Notes: generated by a model from the sequence alone, not told the origin. Shown: positions 32,451-41,346, counted from the first letter of the stretch. The stretch is 64,000 bases of DNA from Candidatus Gemmiger stercoravium (GCA_019119835.1 DWWE01000015.1:1-64000), one strand, 5' to 3'. Translations and numbers: made by a program.

Positions 32451-32519
32451 TGTTCTCTGCCTTTTTGTGCGGACTGCTCCTGCCGTTTCGCAGCGGGCCT
32501 GTTTGTGCCGCGCAACCGG

Positions 32520-33359
32520 TCAGGGGGCGCCCTTGCCCTCCTGGTAGGCGGCTTTCAGCCGGCGCAGGCGCTCCAGCCGTTCCACCGCCCGGCCGCCCAG
32601 CCGGGCCGACACCGCCAGCACCAGCGCGTCCACCAGGGCGGCGGGGGCGGTCATCGAGTGGTATTCGTTCTCCTCGCCCCGGTAGACAAAGAGGGAGAGG
32701 TCGGCCCCGGGCGTGCCGGTGAGCTGGCCGGTGAAGAGCAGCGTGCGGTAGCCGGCCTGCTTTTGCAGGTCCAGGATGATCCGCCCTTCGGCCGAGAGTT
32801 TGGAAAAGCTGAACAGCACCACCAGGTCCCCCGCCTCGGCGGCGGCCAGGCCCTCCAGCAGCTCGCTGCCGCCGGCGGACAGGCGGTGTACCTCCACCCC
32901 GATGCGCCGCAGCCGGTAGCCCAGCAGTTCGGCCAGCGAGCGGGAGGCGTTTTTGGCGTACAGGTACACCCGCCGGGCCCCGGCGATGGCCTGCACCGCC
33001 TGCCCGAACTGGTCCGGGTCCAGCAGTTCCAGCGTTTTTTCCAGGCAGTAGCGCTGCTGTTCCATCCAGCGGGGCAGCAGCGCGCCGTCCCCTTCGGCCA
33101 GGGTGGCGGCGATCTTGCCCGCCGGGCCGGGGCGGGCGGGCTGGGTCTGTTCCAGCACCACCTGCTTGAGATGCTTGAAGTCCCGGCAGCCCACATGGCG
33201 GGCAAAGCGGGAGACGGTGGCCTCCGACATAGACAGTTCGGCGGCCAGCCGGGCGATGTTCATGAAGAGGAACTGGTCCCGGTTGCGGTTGATGTATTCA
33301 AGGATGGCGGTCTCGTTGGCCGTGAGTTTGTCCGGCATCCGGGGGAAGGTCAGCGGCAT
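32520..33359 (-). CDS. RpiR/MurR-family transcriptional regulator
   Basis: A 279-residue regulator with an N-terminal HTH_6 domain (LTANETAILEYI ... MSEATVSRFARHVGC) and a C-terminal SIS sugar-phosphate-binding domain (about 110-240; VVLFSFSKLSAEG holds the phosphate loop). Such proteins sense sugar phosphates. ATG 33359 follows AAAGGAG. The leader contains repeat copy D flanked by two operator-like palindromes (33384 and 33634). Downstream of the PHP/ECF operon on the same strand but with its own promoter. Confidence 0.92.
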   Translation of the reverse strand: MPLTFPRMPDKLTANETAILEYINRNRDQFLFMNIARLAAELSMSEATVSRFARHVGCRDFKHLKQVVLEQTQPARPGPAGKIAATLAEGDGALLPRWMEQQRYCLEKTLELLDPDQFGQAVQAIAGARRVYLYAKNASRSLAELLGYRLRRIGVEVHRLSAGGSELLEGLAAAEAGDLVVLFSFSKLSAEGRIILDLQKQAGYRTLLFTGQLTGTPGADLSLFVYRGEENEYHSMTAPAALVDALVLAVSARLGGRAVERLERLRRLKAAYQEGKGAP

Positions 33360-33380
33360 GGGCGGGCTCCTTTGTGTACA

Positions 33381-33400
33381 GGACAGGGTCTACCCTGCCA
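33381..33400. promoter_or_regulatory. Direct repeat / operator-like site, proximal copy
   Basis: GGACAGGGTCTACCCTGCCA, whose core CAGGGT-CT-ACCCTG is palindromic, 22 bases before the rpiR start. An identical 20-mer flanks the other side of repeat copy D. Confidence 0.7.
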
Positions 33401-33630
33401 CAGACTGTCAAAAAATATAAAATCCGTCGCCGTCGGCGGACATGTGCCGACGACGGCGACACCGCCAGGGAAATTTTACGGCAAATTGTGTGCGAGGAGC
33501 TTTGCTCCGAGTGCGCGATTTGCCGTAAAATTTTGTCGAAGGGGATACACAAGGGGAAACAGCCGCGTTAGGCGATTGCCGTGCGCGGCTGTTGCCTCTT
33601 GTGGAGCGTGTCGAGTTTCTCGACACGCTC
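33401..33630 (-). repeat. Dispersed palindromic repeat, copy D
   Basis: A complete copy in minus orientation with all four hairpin modules and no insertion in module 4. Its ends are CAGACTGTC (left) and GACACGCTC (right), which form an imperfect terminal inverted repeat (six of nine positions match). It is exactly bracketed by two perfect 20-bp direct repeats, the arrangement of a small transposed element with target duplication. It lies in the rpiR leader, downstream of the rpiR -10 box. Confidence 0.85.
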
Positions 33631-33655
33631 GGACAGGGTCTACCCTGCCATTGTA
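33631..33655 (-). promoter_or_regulatory. rpiR promoter -10 and operator-like site, distal copy
   Basis: On the minus strand TACAAT (33650-33655) is followed directly by the second copy of the GGACAGGGTCTACCCTGCCA direct repeat, where a repressor would block transcription. No strong -35 is visible. Confidence 0.55.
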
Positions 33656-33707
33656 CCACATGGCCGGGCGGCGCGCACGGGGTTTGCGCAAATTTCACCC
33701 CCGCCCT

Positions 33708-34535
33708 TCAGCCGGCCCGCCGCTTGGCGGTGAGGACGGCCGGGGTCTCGCCGTGGCCCAGCAGCACCTGCACATAGTCGCCGCCCAGGGCGTGGACCTC
33801 CTTGAGCGCCCGCTTGAGGATGCCGGCGGTGCGCACCTTGAAGGCGGCTTCCGGGTGGACGACGATCTCATACCGGCCGGCCTTCATCTCGGCGTACAGG
33901 GCGTCGAAGGTGTCCGCATCCCGCTCGAACCGGGTGCGGATGCAGCCGTACTGGGTGGCCTGGTGGGTGTCGCTGCCCGCCACCACCGGCACCCCCAGCG
34001 CCTTGCCGAAGCCCCGGGTCAGCAGTTCGGTGCGGGTGCGGTCCTCGGCAATGTCCTTGCCGTTCATGTCGATAAAATCCAGCCGGGTCAGCAGTTCGGC
34101 GCTTTGTTCGGGGATGTGCCCGCCTGCCCGGAAGGGATGCGCCGCCCCCACCAGCACCGGGTAGCGGGCAAACAGGTCCAGCAGTTCGGCAAAGGGCAGG
34201 AAGGTCTCCCGCCGCTTGTGGGGTTCCAGCCGGCGGTTGAGTTCCCGGATGGCCTCCATCGGGCCGAGGCAGAGCACATGCCCGCCCTCGGCGATGTCGG
34301 TCTCCATGCCGGGGAAGACCTTCAGCCCGTCAAAGACGAAGGCGTCGCCCGCCGGCGTGCCCTGCCCGGCGATAAAGGCGTAGACCTCGTCAAACTGCTG
34401 GGTGTTGAAATGTTCGGTCAGGCAGATGGCGTCCAGCCCGGCGTTCCGGGCCTCCCCCAGCAGCCACCGGGTGTAGGGCACCGAAAAGGGCAGGTATTTG
34501 GCCAGCTTGCCGTGGGTGTGAAAATCCAGATACAT
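33708..34535 (-). CDS. PHP-domain metallo-phosphoesterase
   Basis: A 275-residue PHP protein. The metal ligands are seen as LDFHTHGKL, CLTEHFN, GMETDI, GAAHPFRAGG and AGSDTH, in family order. Family members hydrolyse phosphoesters such as histidinol phosphate or nucleotide 3',5'-bisphosphates. It is the last gene of the ECF operon (13 bases after ecfT), so its substrate may be the imported compound or a derivative. Confidence 0.9.
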   Translation of the reverse strand: MYLDFHTHGKLAKYLPFSVPYTRWLLGEARNAGLDAICLTEHFNTQQFDEVYAFIAGQGTPAGDAFVFDGLKVFPGMETDIAEGGHVLCLGPMEAIRELNRRLEPHKRRETFLPFAELLDLFARYPVLVGAAHPFRAGGHIPEQSAELLTRLDFIDMNGKDIAEDRTRTELLTRGFGKALGVPVVAGSDTHQATQYGCIRTRFERDADTFDALYAEMKAGRYEIVVHPEAAFKVRTAGILKRALKEVHALGGDYVQVLLGHGETPAVLTAKRRAG

Positions 34536-34548
34536 CGTCGGTCCTCCC

Positions 34549-35382
34549 TCAGATCAGCGTGGCCGCCAGCAGGGTGAGCGCCACCCACAGGAAGGACAGC
34601 GCCAAAAACAGCAGGTCGTTGTTGGATACCTTCATGTGGGAGAGTTTGATCTTTTTCACCTGCCGGTCTACGGCCGCGTACCGGTAGCCTTTGAGTTCCA
34701 GCACTTCCACCGTGGTGCGGGACCGCTTGGCGGTGTTGAGCATCAGCGGGTAGAAGGACTGGATGATGATGCGGACCTGGTAGACCAGGTAGCGCAGTTT
34801 GCCGGGCAGCGTGTCGTGGGCGGGCGGGTTGCCCCGCAGCCGGTAGGACAGCAGCACGTTCTGGAACTCCTCCATCAGCAGCGGCAGCATCCGGTACGCG
34901 TAGGAGATGGAGAAGCTCAGCCGTTCGGGGCAGCCGAACCACATCAGCCCGTTGGCCAGCTTGTCCGGGTCCAGGCCGGAAAAGATCGTGATGGAGGCCA
35001 GCGAGACGGTGGCCACCTTGAGGGTCAGCACCAGCAGCGGCAGGATGGCCGAGGCGTCGCCGCCGAACAGCAGCGTGACCAGGAAGAGGTACCCGGTCTG
35101 GGAAAAGACGCCGACGGCGAACAGAAAGAGCACCAGCCCCGCCACATGGGCCATCCAGGTGGTGAAGGCCACCAGCATGAAGCAGCCGACCAAAAAGACC
35201 ACGTCGTGGACGAACCAGGGCACCAGCCCGAAGAACAGGTACCACACCAGCAGCGGGCGGGGGTCCATGGCGGCGATGAGGGTATCGCTGTTGCCGTAGG
35301 CGTTTTTGAGCACCTGGCTGCGCAAAAAGTCGATGGAGAGCTTGTCCAGGATGCTCTCGGAAAGTTTTTCGATGGTTTTCAT
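34549..35382 (-). CDS. ECF transporter transmembrane component (EcfT)
   Basis: A 277-residue CbiQ/EcfT-type scaffold with about five or six hydrophobic segments and the cytoplasmic coupling helices carrying TAKRSRTTVEVLELKGYRYA, the place of the Ala-Arg-Gly type motifs that contact the ATPases. Its start overlaps the EcfA stop by four bases. In the operon S-A-T it completes one dedicated energy-coupling-factor importer. Confidence 0.9.
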   Translation of the reverse strand: MKTIEKLSESILDKLSIDFLRSQVLKNAYGNSDTLIAAMDPRPLLVWYLFFGLVPWFVHDVVFLVGCFMLVAFTTWMAHVAGLVLFLFAVGVFSQTGYLFLVTLLFGGDASAILPLLVLTLKVATVSLASITIFSGLDPDKLANGLMWFGCPERLSFSISYAYRMLPLLMEEFQNVLLSYRLRGNPPAHDTLPGKLRYLVYQVRIIIQSFYPLMLNTAKRSRTTVEVLELKGYRYAAVDRQVKKIKLSHMKVSNNDLLFLALSFLWVALTLLAATLI

Positions 35383-37079
35383 CCTTCGGCCTTCCTTCCG
35401 GTAAACTCATGCAGGAACTCATCGACGGTGTAGCAGACGGCCTGCGGGTCCAGCGCCCGCCCCATCGTGAAGATCTCGGGCGGGCGGATGCCGGCGGCGT
35501 CCAGCAGCGCCCGGTCGGCAAAGATGCGGTCCCGGGGGCCGTCGGCCAGCACCCGGCCGCCGCTGAGCACCACCACCCGCTCGGCCCATTCGCAGACAAG
35601 CTGCATGTCGTGGGTGGCGATCACCACCGTCTCGGTGATCTCTTTCATCTGTTCCAGCGTGCGCATGATCTCCTTGCGGGTGGCAATGTCCAGGTTGGCG
35701 GTGGGTTCGTCCAGCAGCAGGATGCCCGGGTCCAGCGCGATGCCGATGGCCAGGCTGGCCCGGCGCATCTGCCCGCCCGACAGCAGCCGCCCGTCCCGCC
35801 CGCGCAGGTCGGTCAGCCGGAAACGGTCCAGCAGCGCCTCGGTGCGGCGGCGGGCGTCGGGCACGCCCCGCACCTCCATGGCGTAGGCGATGTCCGCCTC
35901 GATGGAATCCTTGATGAACATGTCCTCGGGGTTCTGGTAGACCATCGACACCTGGCGGGCCAGCGTTTCGGGCCCTGCGCGGCGCAGGTCCCGGCCGTTC
36001 AGCACCACCTCGCCCCGGTCGGGTTTGAGCAGCCCCACCATCATCTTCATCAGGGTGGATTTGCCGGCCCCGTTGGAGCCGATCAGTGCGATCTTGTCCC
36101 CCTTGCGGATGGTCAGGTCCAGCCCGTCATAGACGGTGTGGGGGTCCCCCTTGACGCTGCGGTAACTCACCGCCACGTCCCGGAACTGCACCACCGGCTC
36201 GCCGGCGGGCAGCGCCGGGGCGGGGGTCCTGGCCGGCGCCCCCGGGCGGCGGGCAAAGACCCGGCGCCCTTCCTCCACCGTGGCGGGCAGCCGCGGGGCG
36301 TCCAGCTCGCCGGCCTGGCGCAGCCGGTGGGCCGCGATGGTCACCTGGGGCGGGAAGATGTTGCAGCCCTGCAGCTCCTCCACCCGCTGCAGGGCGTCGT
36401 CGGTGGGCAGCTTCCAGCGCACCCCGCCGTCTTTGAGCAGCAGCACATGCTTGCAGTAGTCGGCGATGTACTCGGTGTGATGCTCGATGACCAGGATGGT
36501 CTTGCCGTACTGCTCGTTCAGGGTCCGCAGCACGCCGTAGATCCGGTCGGCGTGCTGCGGGTCCAGCTGGGCGATGGGCTCGTCCAGGATCAGCACCTCC
36601 GGCTGGAGCGACAGCACCCCGGCCAGCGCCAGCAGGTGGGTCTGCCCGCCGGACAGCTGCCAGATGAAGTCCGCCTCTCGCCCCTGCAGGCCGCACTGGG
36701 CCAGGGCCTGCCGGCCCCGGTCCAGGTAGTCGGGCAGGGCGTAGTTCAGGCAGGCGTAGCTGGCGTCGTCCAGCACGGTGGGGCGGATGATCTGGTTTTC
36801 AAAATCCTGGTAGACATAGCCCACCTTCCGGGCCAGCGCCCCCACGTCGGTGCCGGCGGCGTCCAGGCCGCAGACCCTGACCCGGCCCGAGAATTCCCCG
36901 GTGATGAACTGGGGGATCAGCCCGTTGAGGGTTTTGCAGAGGGTGGATTTGCCGCACCCGTTGTTGCCCACGATGGCCAGGAAATCGCCCTTTTCGATGG
37001 TCAGGTCCACATCCTGCAGCGTCGGTTTGTCAGCGCCGGGGTAGGTGTAGCACAGGTGTTCGATCTCCACCACATTCAT
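35379..37079 (-). CDS. ECF transporter ATPase, two fused ATP-binding domains
   Basis: A 566-residue fusion of two EcfA-type ATPases. Domain 1 has Walker A GNNGCGKS (38-45), signature QLSGGQTHLLALAG (141-154) and Walker B LILDEPIAQLD. After a Pro/Ala-rich linker (about 280-295), domain 2 has Walker A GSNGAGKS (334-341), signature LLSGGQMRRASLAIG and Walker B LLLDEPTANLD. Signature positions in domain 1 deviate from LSGGQxxR (Thr-His), as in asymmetric pairs. ATG 37079 directly follows the S-component gene. It powers uptake with EcfT and the S subunit. Confidence 0.93.
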   Translation of the reverse strand: MNVVEIEHLCYTYPGADKPTLQDVDLTIEKGDFLAIVGNNGCGKSTLCKTLNGLIPQFITGEFSGRVRVCGLDAAGTDVGALARKVGYVYQDFENQIIRPTVLDDASYACLNYALPDYLDRGRQALAQCGLQGREADFIWQLSGGQTHLLALAGVLSLQPEVLILDEPIAQLDPQHADRIYGVLRTLNEQYGKTILVIEHHTEYIADYCKHVLLLKDGGVRWKLPTDDALQRVEELQGCNIFPPQVTIAAHRLRQAGELDAPRLPATVEEGRRVFARRPGAPARTPAPALPAGEPVVQFRDVAVSYRSVKGDPHTVYDGLDLTIRKGDKIALIGSNGAGKSTLMKMMVGLLKPDRGEVVLNGRDLRRAGPETLARQVSMVYQNPEDMFIKDSIEADIAYAMEVRGVPDARRRTEALLDRFRLTDLRGRDGRLLSGGQMRRASLAIGIALDPGILLLDEPTANLDIATRKEIMRTLEQMKEITETVVIATHDMQLVCEWAERVVVLSGGRVLADGPRDRIFADRALLDAAGIRPPEIFTMGRALDPQAVCYTVDEFLHEFTGRKAEG

Positions 37080-37080
37080 C

Positions 37081-37920
37081 TCAGGCACCCTTCTTCCCGG
37101 CGCTGCGGCGCATGACCAGCAGGATCGCCACCGCCACGACGGCCGCCACCACGATGCCCGCCGCAATGGCGGTGCCGCTGCCGGCCCAGTCCGCCTCCCA
37201 GTCGATCAGGGAGAAGCCGCTGGTGGCCAGCAGTTCGCAGACCAGCGCCGCCGCAAAGGCCACGGCGCAGCCGGCGATCACCTTGCCGCCGATGGGTTCC
37301 AGCGCGGTGGTTTCGGTGCGGGGCGCCATGCCCAGCAGCGGTTCGATCTTGCCGTGGAGTTTGGGCACCAGATAGAGGGTGGGCAGCAGGCAGAACAGAA
37401 TGCCGGAGAACAGGATGTCGTTGAGGCAGGCGAAGCCCTCGGTGGCAAAGACGCTCTCGGGCAGGCCGGCGACGGCTTCAAAATCCTCGACGCCGAACTG
37501 CACCTTGCAGATGTCCACGATGCAGCCCAGCAGCTGCTGGATCACCACGCCGCCGATGGCCGCCGCCCCCACCAGGGCGCGGTTTTTGGGGTTGCGCACC
37601 AGCCGGCCGGCAATGTAGACGCCGATGGTGACGGTGATGAACTTTTCCAGCTCACCCAGGCCGCCGAACTGCCCCAGCATGATCTCGCTGAAGACCAGCT
37701 CGCCGGTGGCTGCGCCCAGCGCCGCCGACATCGGGTCGAACAGCATGGCCAGCGTCAGGGGGATGAACAGGAAGTATTCCACCGAGAATTCCACGATGCC
37801 CACCTGGAAAGAGGGGATCAGCTCGGTGAAGAGGGTGGCCAGGCCGTACAGGGCCATGGTGAGCACAAAGACCATCAGCTTCTGGGACTGATTGGCGGAT
37901 GTTTTCTGCGTGGCAGTCAT
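37081..37920 (-). CDS. ECF transporter substrate-specific (S) component, substrate unknown
   Basis: A 279-residue membrane protein with about six helices in the first 210 residues and one more near the C-terminus followed by a basic tail, longer than most S components. The motif LTMALYGLATLFTELIPSF at the start and GELVFSEIMLG mid-way are not those of BioY, RibU, ThiT or FolT that I can recall. First gene of the operon S-A-T-PHP, so this is a group I (dedicated) ECF system. The phosphoesterase at the end hints at a phosphorylated or nucleoside-like ligand. Confidence 0.8.
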   Translation of the reverse strand: MTATQKTSANQSQKLMVFVLTMALYGLATLFTELIPSFQVGIVEFSVEYFLFIPLTLAMLFDPMSAALGAATGELVFSEIMLGQFGGLGELEKFITVTIGVYIAGRLVRNPKNRALVGAAAIGGVVIQQLLGCIVDICKVQFGVEDFEAVAGLPESVFATEGFACLNDILFSGILFCLLPTLYLVPKLHGKIEPLLGMAPRTETTALEPIGGKVIAGCAVAFAAALVCELLATSGFSLIDWEADWAGSGTAIAAGIVVAAVVAVAILLVMRRSAGKKGA

Positions 37921-37998
37921 AATAGATTCCTCCCGATTTGTAGGTCACAACATTCCGGATCCGCGTATTTCCGCACCCGGCCTTGGTTCGCCGGGTCT

Positions 37999-38034
37999 GT
38001 CTCTATTGTAGCAGGGCAATGTAAAGGTCTCTAT
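37999..38034 (-). promoter_or_regulatory. Promoter region of the ECF operon with direct repeats
   Basis: Minus-strand TACAAT (near 38005-38010) lies between two copies of GTCTCTAT (37999 and 38027). The -35 is poor. The repeats may be regulator half-sites. Confidence 0.35.
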
Positions 38035-38204
38035 CATGGGATTGTAAAATGTCTGTTATTTTTTCATGATTTTCATTCAATGAAATTTTTTCTACATTTC
38101 CGTCCCGCCTGTCCGCCGCAGTCCCGCCGCCTTGCCGCCGGGCCCCGCCTTTGCTATAATGGAGGGCGGCAAACGACACCCTGGGAAACGGGAGGCAGTA
38201 TGGT

Positions 38205-39554
38205 ATGAGGAAGTTGACGGTCCGGCAGCTGGTCGCGGTGGCCAGTATGCTGTTCGGGATGTTTTTCGGCGCGGGGAACCTGATCTTCCCCGCCTCGATG
38301 GGGCAGATGGCGGGGCAGAATCTATGGCCGGCCATCGGCGGGTTCCTGGTCACCGGGGTGGGGCTGCCGCTGCTGGGGGTGGTCGCCCTGGGCGTCAGCC
38401 GGGAGGAAGGGCTGCTGGAGCTGAGCAGCCGGGTCGGCCGGGGGTACGGGCTGTTCTTCACCACCCTTTTGTACCTGACCATCGGGCCATTTTTCGCCAT
38501 TCCCCGCTGCGCCACGGTCTCCTACACGGTGGGGGTGCAGCGGCTTTTGCCGGGCGAAGGGCACCCGGCCGTGCTGGCCGGGTTTTCGCTGGCGTTTTTT
38601 GCGGCGGTGCTGTTTTTCTCGTTGCGCCCGGGGGAGATCCTGACCTGGATCGGCAAGGTGCTCAACCCGCTGTTCCTGGGCTTTCTGGCGGTGCTGGTGG
38701 TGCGGGCGCTGGCCGCGCCGCTGGGCCGGGCGGCGGACATTGCCCCCACCGGCGCTTACGGGCAGGCGGCCTTCGCCACCGGCCTGCTGGAAGGCTACAA
38801 CACGATGGACGCGCTGGCCGGACTGGCCTTCGGCATCATTGTGGTCCACGCCATCCGCAGGCTGGGGGTGCAGGAACCCGGCGAGGTGGCCCGCAGCACC
38901 GTGCGGGCCGGGCTGTTCAGCTCGCTGCTGATGGCGCTGATCTACCTGCTGGTGACGGTGGTGGGCGCCCAGAGCCGTGAGCTTTTTCCCGCTTCGGCCA
39001 ACGGCGGCGAGGCGCTGGCCCTGATTGCGGAGCACTATTTCGGCGGGGCCGGGGCGCTGATCCTGGCCTGCACCGTGACGGTGGCCTGCCTGAAAACCGC
39101 GGTGGGGCTGATCACCAGCTGCGGCGAAACCTTTGTGAAGCTGTTTCCCGGCGGCCCGGGCTACCCGGTGTGGGCGTCGGGGTTCTGCGTGCTGTCCTTC
39201 CTGATTGCCAACCTGGGGCTGGATGCGATCCTGGCCTACTCCAAGCCGGTGCTGATGTTCCTCTACCCGCTGGCCATCGTGCTGATCCTGCTCACCCTGG
39301 CCGGGCGGCTGTTCGGCAGCGACCGGACCGTGCTGCGCTGGACCGTCGGCCTGACCGCCGCCGCGGCCGCCTTTGATTTTCTGCGGGCACTGCCCGAAGG
39401 GGCCCGGGCGCTGCTGCACCTGGACCCGGCCGTCGCCCTGGCCGAAGCCCGGCTGCCCCTCTTCGCCCAGGGGTTCGGCTGGGTCTGCCCCGCCGCCCTC
39501 GGCTTTGCCGTCGGCCTGGCTGTGCGCAGCCTGCGCCGCCGCCCGGCCCCCTGA
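38205..39554 (+). CDS. brnQ: Branched-chain amino acid:cation symporter
   Basis: A 449-residue LIV-II (BrnQ) family carrier with about 12 helices. The family start FGMFFGAGNLIFPASMGQMAG and the conserved GYNTMDALAGLAFGI are present. It imports Leu, Ile and Val with Na+ or H+. ATG 38205 has GGGAGG upstream; TATAAT lies at about 38154. Monocistronic, with a terminator. Confidence 0.95.
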   Translation: MRKLTVRQLVAVASMLFGMFFGAGNLIFPASMGQMAGQNLWPAIGGFLVTGVGLPLLGVVALGVSREEGLLELSSRVGRGYGLFFTTLLYLTIGPFFAIPRCATVSYTVGVQRLLPGEGHPAVLAGFSLAFFAAVLFFSLRPGEILTWIGKVLNPLFLGFLAVLVVRALAAPLGRAADIAPTGAYGQAAFATGLLEGYNTMDALAGLAFGIIVVHAIRRLGVQEPGEVARSTVRAGLFSSLLMALIYLLVTVVGAQSRELFPASANGGEALALIAEHYFGGAGALILACTVTVACLKTAVGLITSCGETFVKLFPGGPGYPVWASGFCVLSFLIANLGLDAILAYSKPVLMFLYPLAIVLILLTLAGRLFGSDRTVLRWTVGLTAAAAAFDFLRALPEGARALLHLDPAVALAEARLPLFAQGFGWVCPAALGFAVGLAVRSLRRRPAP

Positions 39555-39592
39555 CAGACGGCGCGGCCCCCGCCCCCCATCCAAAAGACGCG

Positions 39593-39635
39593 AAAACCCC
39601 TTTGGGGAAAGCACAGCTTTCCCCAAAGGGGCTTT
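39593..39635. terminator. Terminator after brnQ
   Basis: AAAACCCCTTTGGGGAAAGC / GCTTTCCCCAAAGGGG followed by TTTT; also usable by the convergent TetR gene. Confidence 0.9.
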
Positions 39636-39657
39636 TGTCTGATTCGGCCAGGCCGGT

Positions 39658-40269
39658 TCAGCCCAGCAGTTTTTCCACAAAGTTTCGGGTGATCTCGCAG
39701 ACCGAAAGGCGCGGATACTCCACCCCGGCCATCGCCATCGCCTGCTGCTGTTTGGGGGTGACGGTGGTGTAGGGGTAGATGCCGAACAAAAACGGATAAA
39801 ACGCATAGAGGAACCGCTCGGCCGCCGGCCCGGACAAAGCGGGGCCGCTGCGGGCCAGCAGCCGGCGCACCGCCTGCATCGAGGCGGCGTAGACCGTCTT
39901 GAAGGCGGCGAGGTTTTCCACCCGGCTGTTGGCTTCGATGTCGTACAGGTTCATCGACAGCAGCCGCAGCATCGTGCCCCGGCGTTCCAGGGTGCGGGCC
40001 AGCGCGTCGGCCAGCGCCGCCGCGTCCGGCTGGGCGGGCAGCGCGTCCAGGTCGGCGGTCCAGGCTTCGTACTCCCGCCGGAGCAGCGCGAGGAAGATCT
40101 CCTCCTTGGTCTCGAAATAGTTGTAGATCGAGGTGCGGGTGAAACTGGTGCGTGCACCGATCAGCTTGATGGTGATTTCCCGCAGGCTCATCGTCTCATA
40201 CAGGGCGGCGCAGGCGTCGATGATCTCCTCCCGCCGCGCATGGGTCAGGGCTTCAGAACCTTTTGGCAT
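39658..40269 (-). CDS. TetR/AcrR-family transcriptional regulator
   Basis: A 203-residue regulator with an N-terminal TetR HTH (ITIKLIGARTSFTRTSIYNYFETKEEIF) and a helical C-terminal domain. It follows the DUF362 gene by 28 bases on the same strand and is probably in one operon with it, so it may autoregulate that pair. Ligand unknown. Confidence 0.9.
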   Translation of the reverse strand: MPKGSEALTHARREEIIDACAALYETMSLREITIKLIGARTSFTRTSIYNYFETKEEIFLALLRREYEAWTADLDALPAQPDAAALADALARTLERRGTMLRLLSMNLYDIEANSRVENLAAFKTVYAASMQAVRRLLARSGPALSGPAAERFLYAFYPFLFGIYPYTTVTPKQQQAMAMAGVEYPRLSVCEITRNFVEKLLG

Positions 40270-40297
40270 GGGGTCGTTCCTTTCCGGGCGGCGCAGC

Positions 40298-41188
40298 TTA
40301 CAGTTCGATCAGCTCATATTCCCGGCTGCCGGTGCCCAGCTCGGCCGCCGCCTCGATGGTATGGATGCCGTTGCGGCTGTTGACCCGCTCCATAAAATGT
40401 TCCTTGCCCGGGTCGTCCGACTGCATGACCAGGTCGATGCAGGCCTGGTCGATGGCCACCGGGTCCAGCGAGGCAAGGATGCCGATGTCCTTCATGCAGG
40501 GGTCCTCGGCCACGGCGCAGCAGTCGCAGTCCACCGAGAGGTTCTTCATCACATTGATGAAGGCGATCTTGCCCTTGAAATGCTCGACGACGCTGTGGGC
40601 CGCATCGGCCATCGCTTCGGGGAACTGGACCGGGCTGGCGTGCTGTTCCCAGGTCTTGTACCGGTCGTCGGTGGCGCCGGCCGAGTGGATCAGCGCCTTG
40701 CCCCCGCGGGAGGCACAGCCGATGGCCAGCTGCTTGAGCGCCCCGCCGTAGCCGCCCATCGGGTGGCCCTTGAAGTGGGCGAGCACCAGCATCGAGTCAT
40801 AGTTTTCGATGTTCTTGCCCAGGTGGTTTTCCTTGAGCACCTTGCCGCCGGGGATGGGCCACACCACGTCGGGGCCTTCGGCGTCCATGATGTCCACATC
40901 AAAGTACCGGGTCCAGCCGTGTTCCTCCATCAGCTTCCAGTGGCTGTCGGTGTTGTCCCGCACGCCGCCGGCAGCGTCGCCGTAAGCGGTGTTGCACTCG
41001 ACGATGGTGCCCTGGACGGCCTCCACCATCGGCTTCCAGAATTCCGGATGCAGGAAGTTCTGGTTGCCCTTCTCGCCCGAATGGACCTTGACGGCCACCT
41101 TGCCGGGCAGTTCGACGCCCAGCGCACGGTAGAGTTCCACCACCTTTTCGGGGCTGATGGTGCGGGTGAAGTAGACCTTTGCTTTCAT
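40298..41188 (-). CDS. DUF362 domain-containing protein
   Basis: A 296-residue DUF362 protein. The opening KVYFTRTISPEKVVELY, the KVAVKVHSGEKGN motif and the block LASLDPVAIDQACIDLV are characteristic. A Cys-rich patch (SVDCDCCAVAEDPCMKD) could bind a metal or iron-sulfur cluster. Biochemical function is unknown. ATG 41188 follows AGGAGGA; the ORF-track extension is not needed. Paired with a TetR regulator. Confidence 0.88.
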   Translation of the reverse strand: MKAKVYFTRTISPEKVVELYRALGVELPGKVAVKVHSGEKGNQNFLHPEFWKPMVEAVQGTIVECNTAYGDAAGGVRDNTDSHWKLMEEHGWTRYFDVDIMDAEGPDVVWPIPGGKVLKENHLGKNIENYDSMLVLAHFKGHPMGGYGGALKQLAIGCASRGGKALIHSAGATDDRYKTWEQHASPVQFPEAMADAAHSVVEHFKGKIAFINVMKNLSVDCDCCAVAEDPCMKDIGILASLDPVAIDQACIDLVMQSDDPGKEHFMERVNSRNGIHTIEAAAELGTGSREYELIEL

Positions 41189-41346
41189 CGGGGTATCCTC
41201 CTGTCGTGAAAAGGATCGCAGTGCATTCTGACATCGTGTCATTATCTATAGAATACCCCCTTCCCGCCCGGATGTCAATGCCCGCCGGGCAGTTTTTTCC
41301 CGCCGGGTCCGCGGGCGCTTCCCCCGCTTGCCCTGCCGGGCCCATG

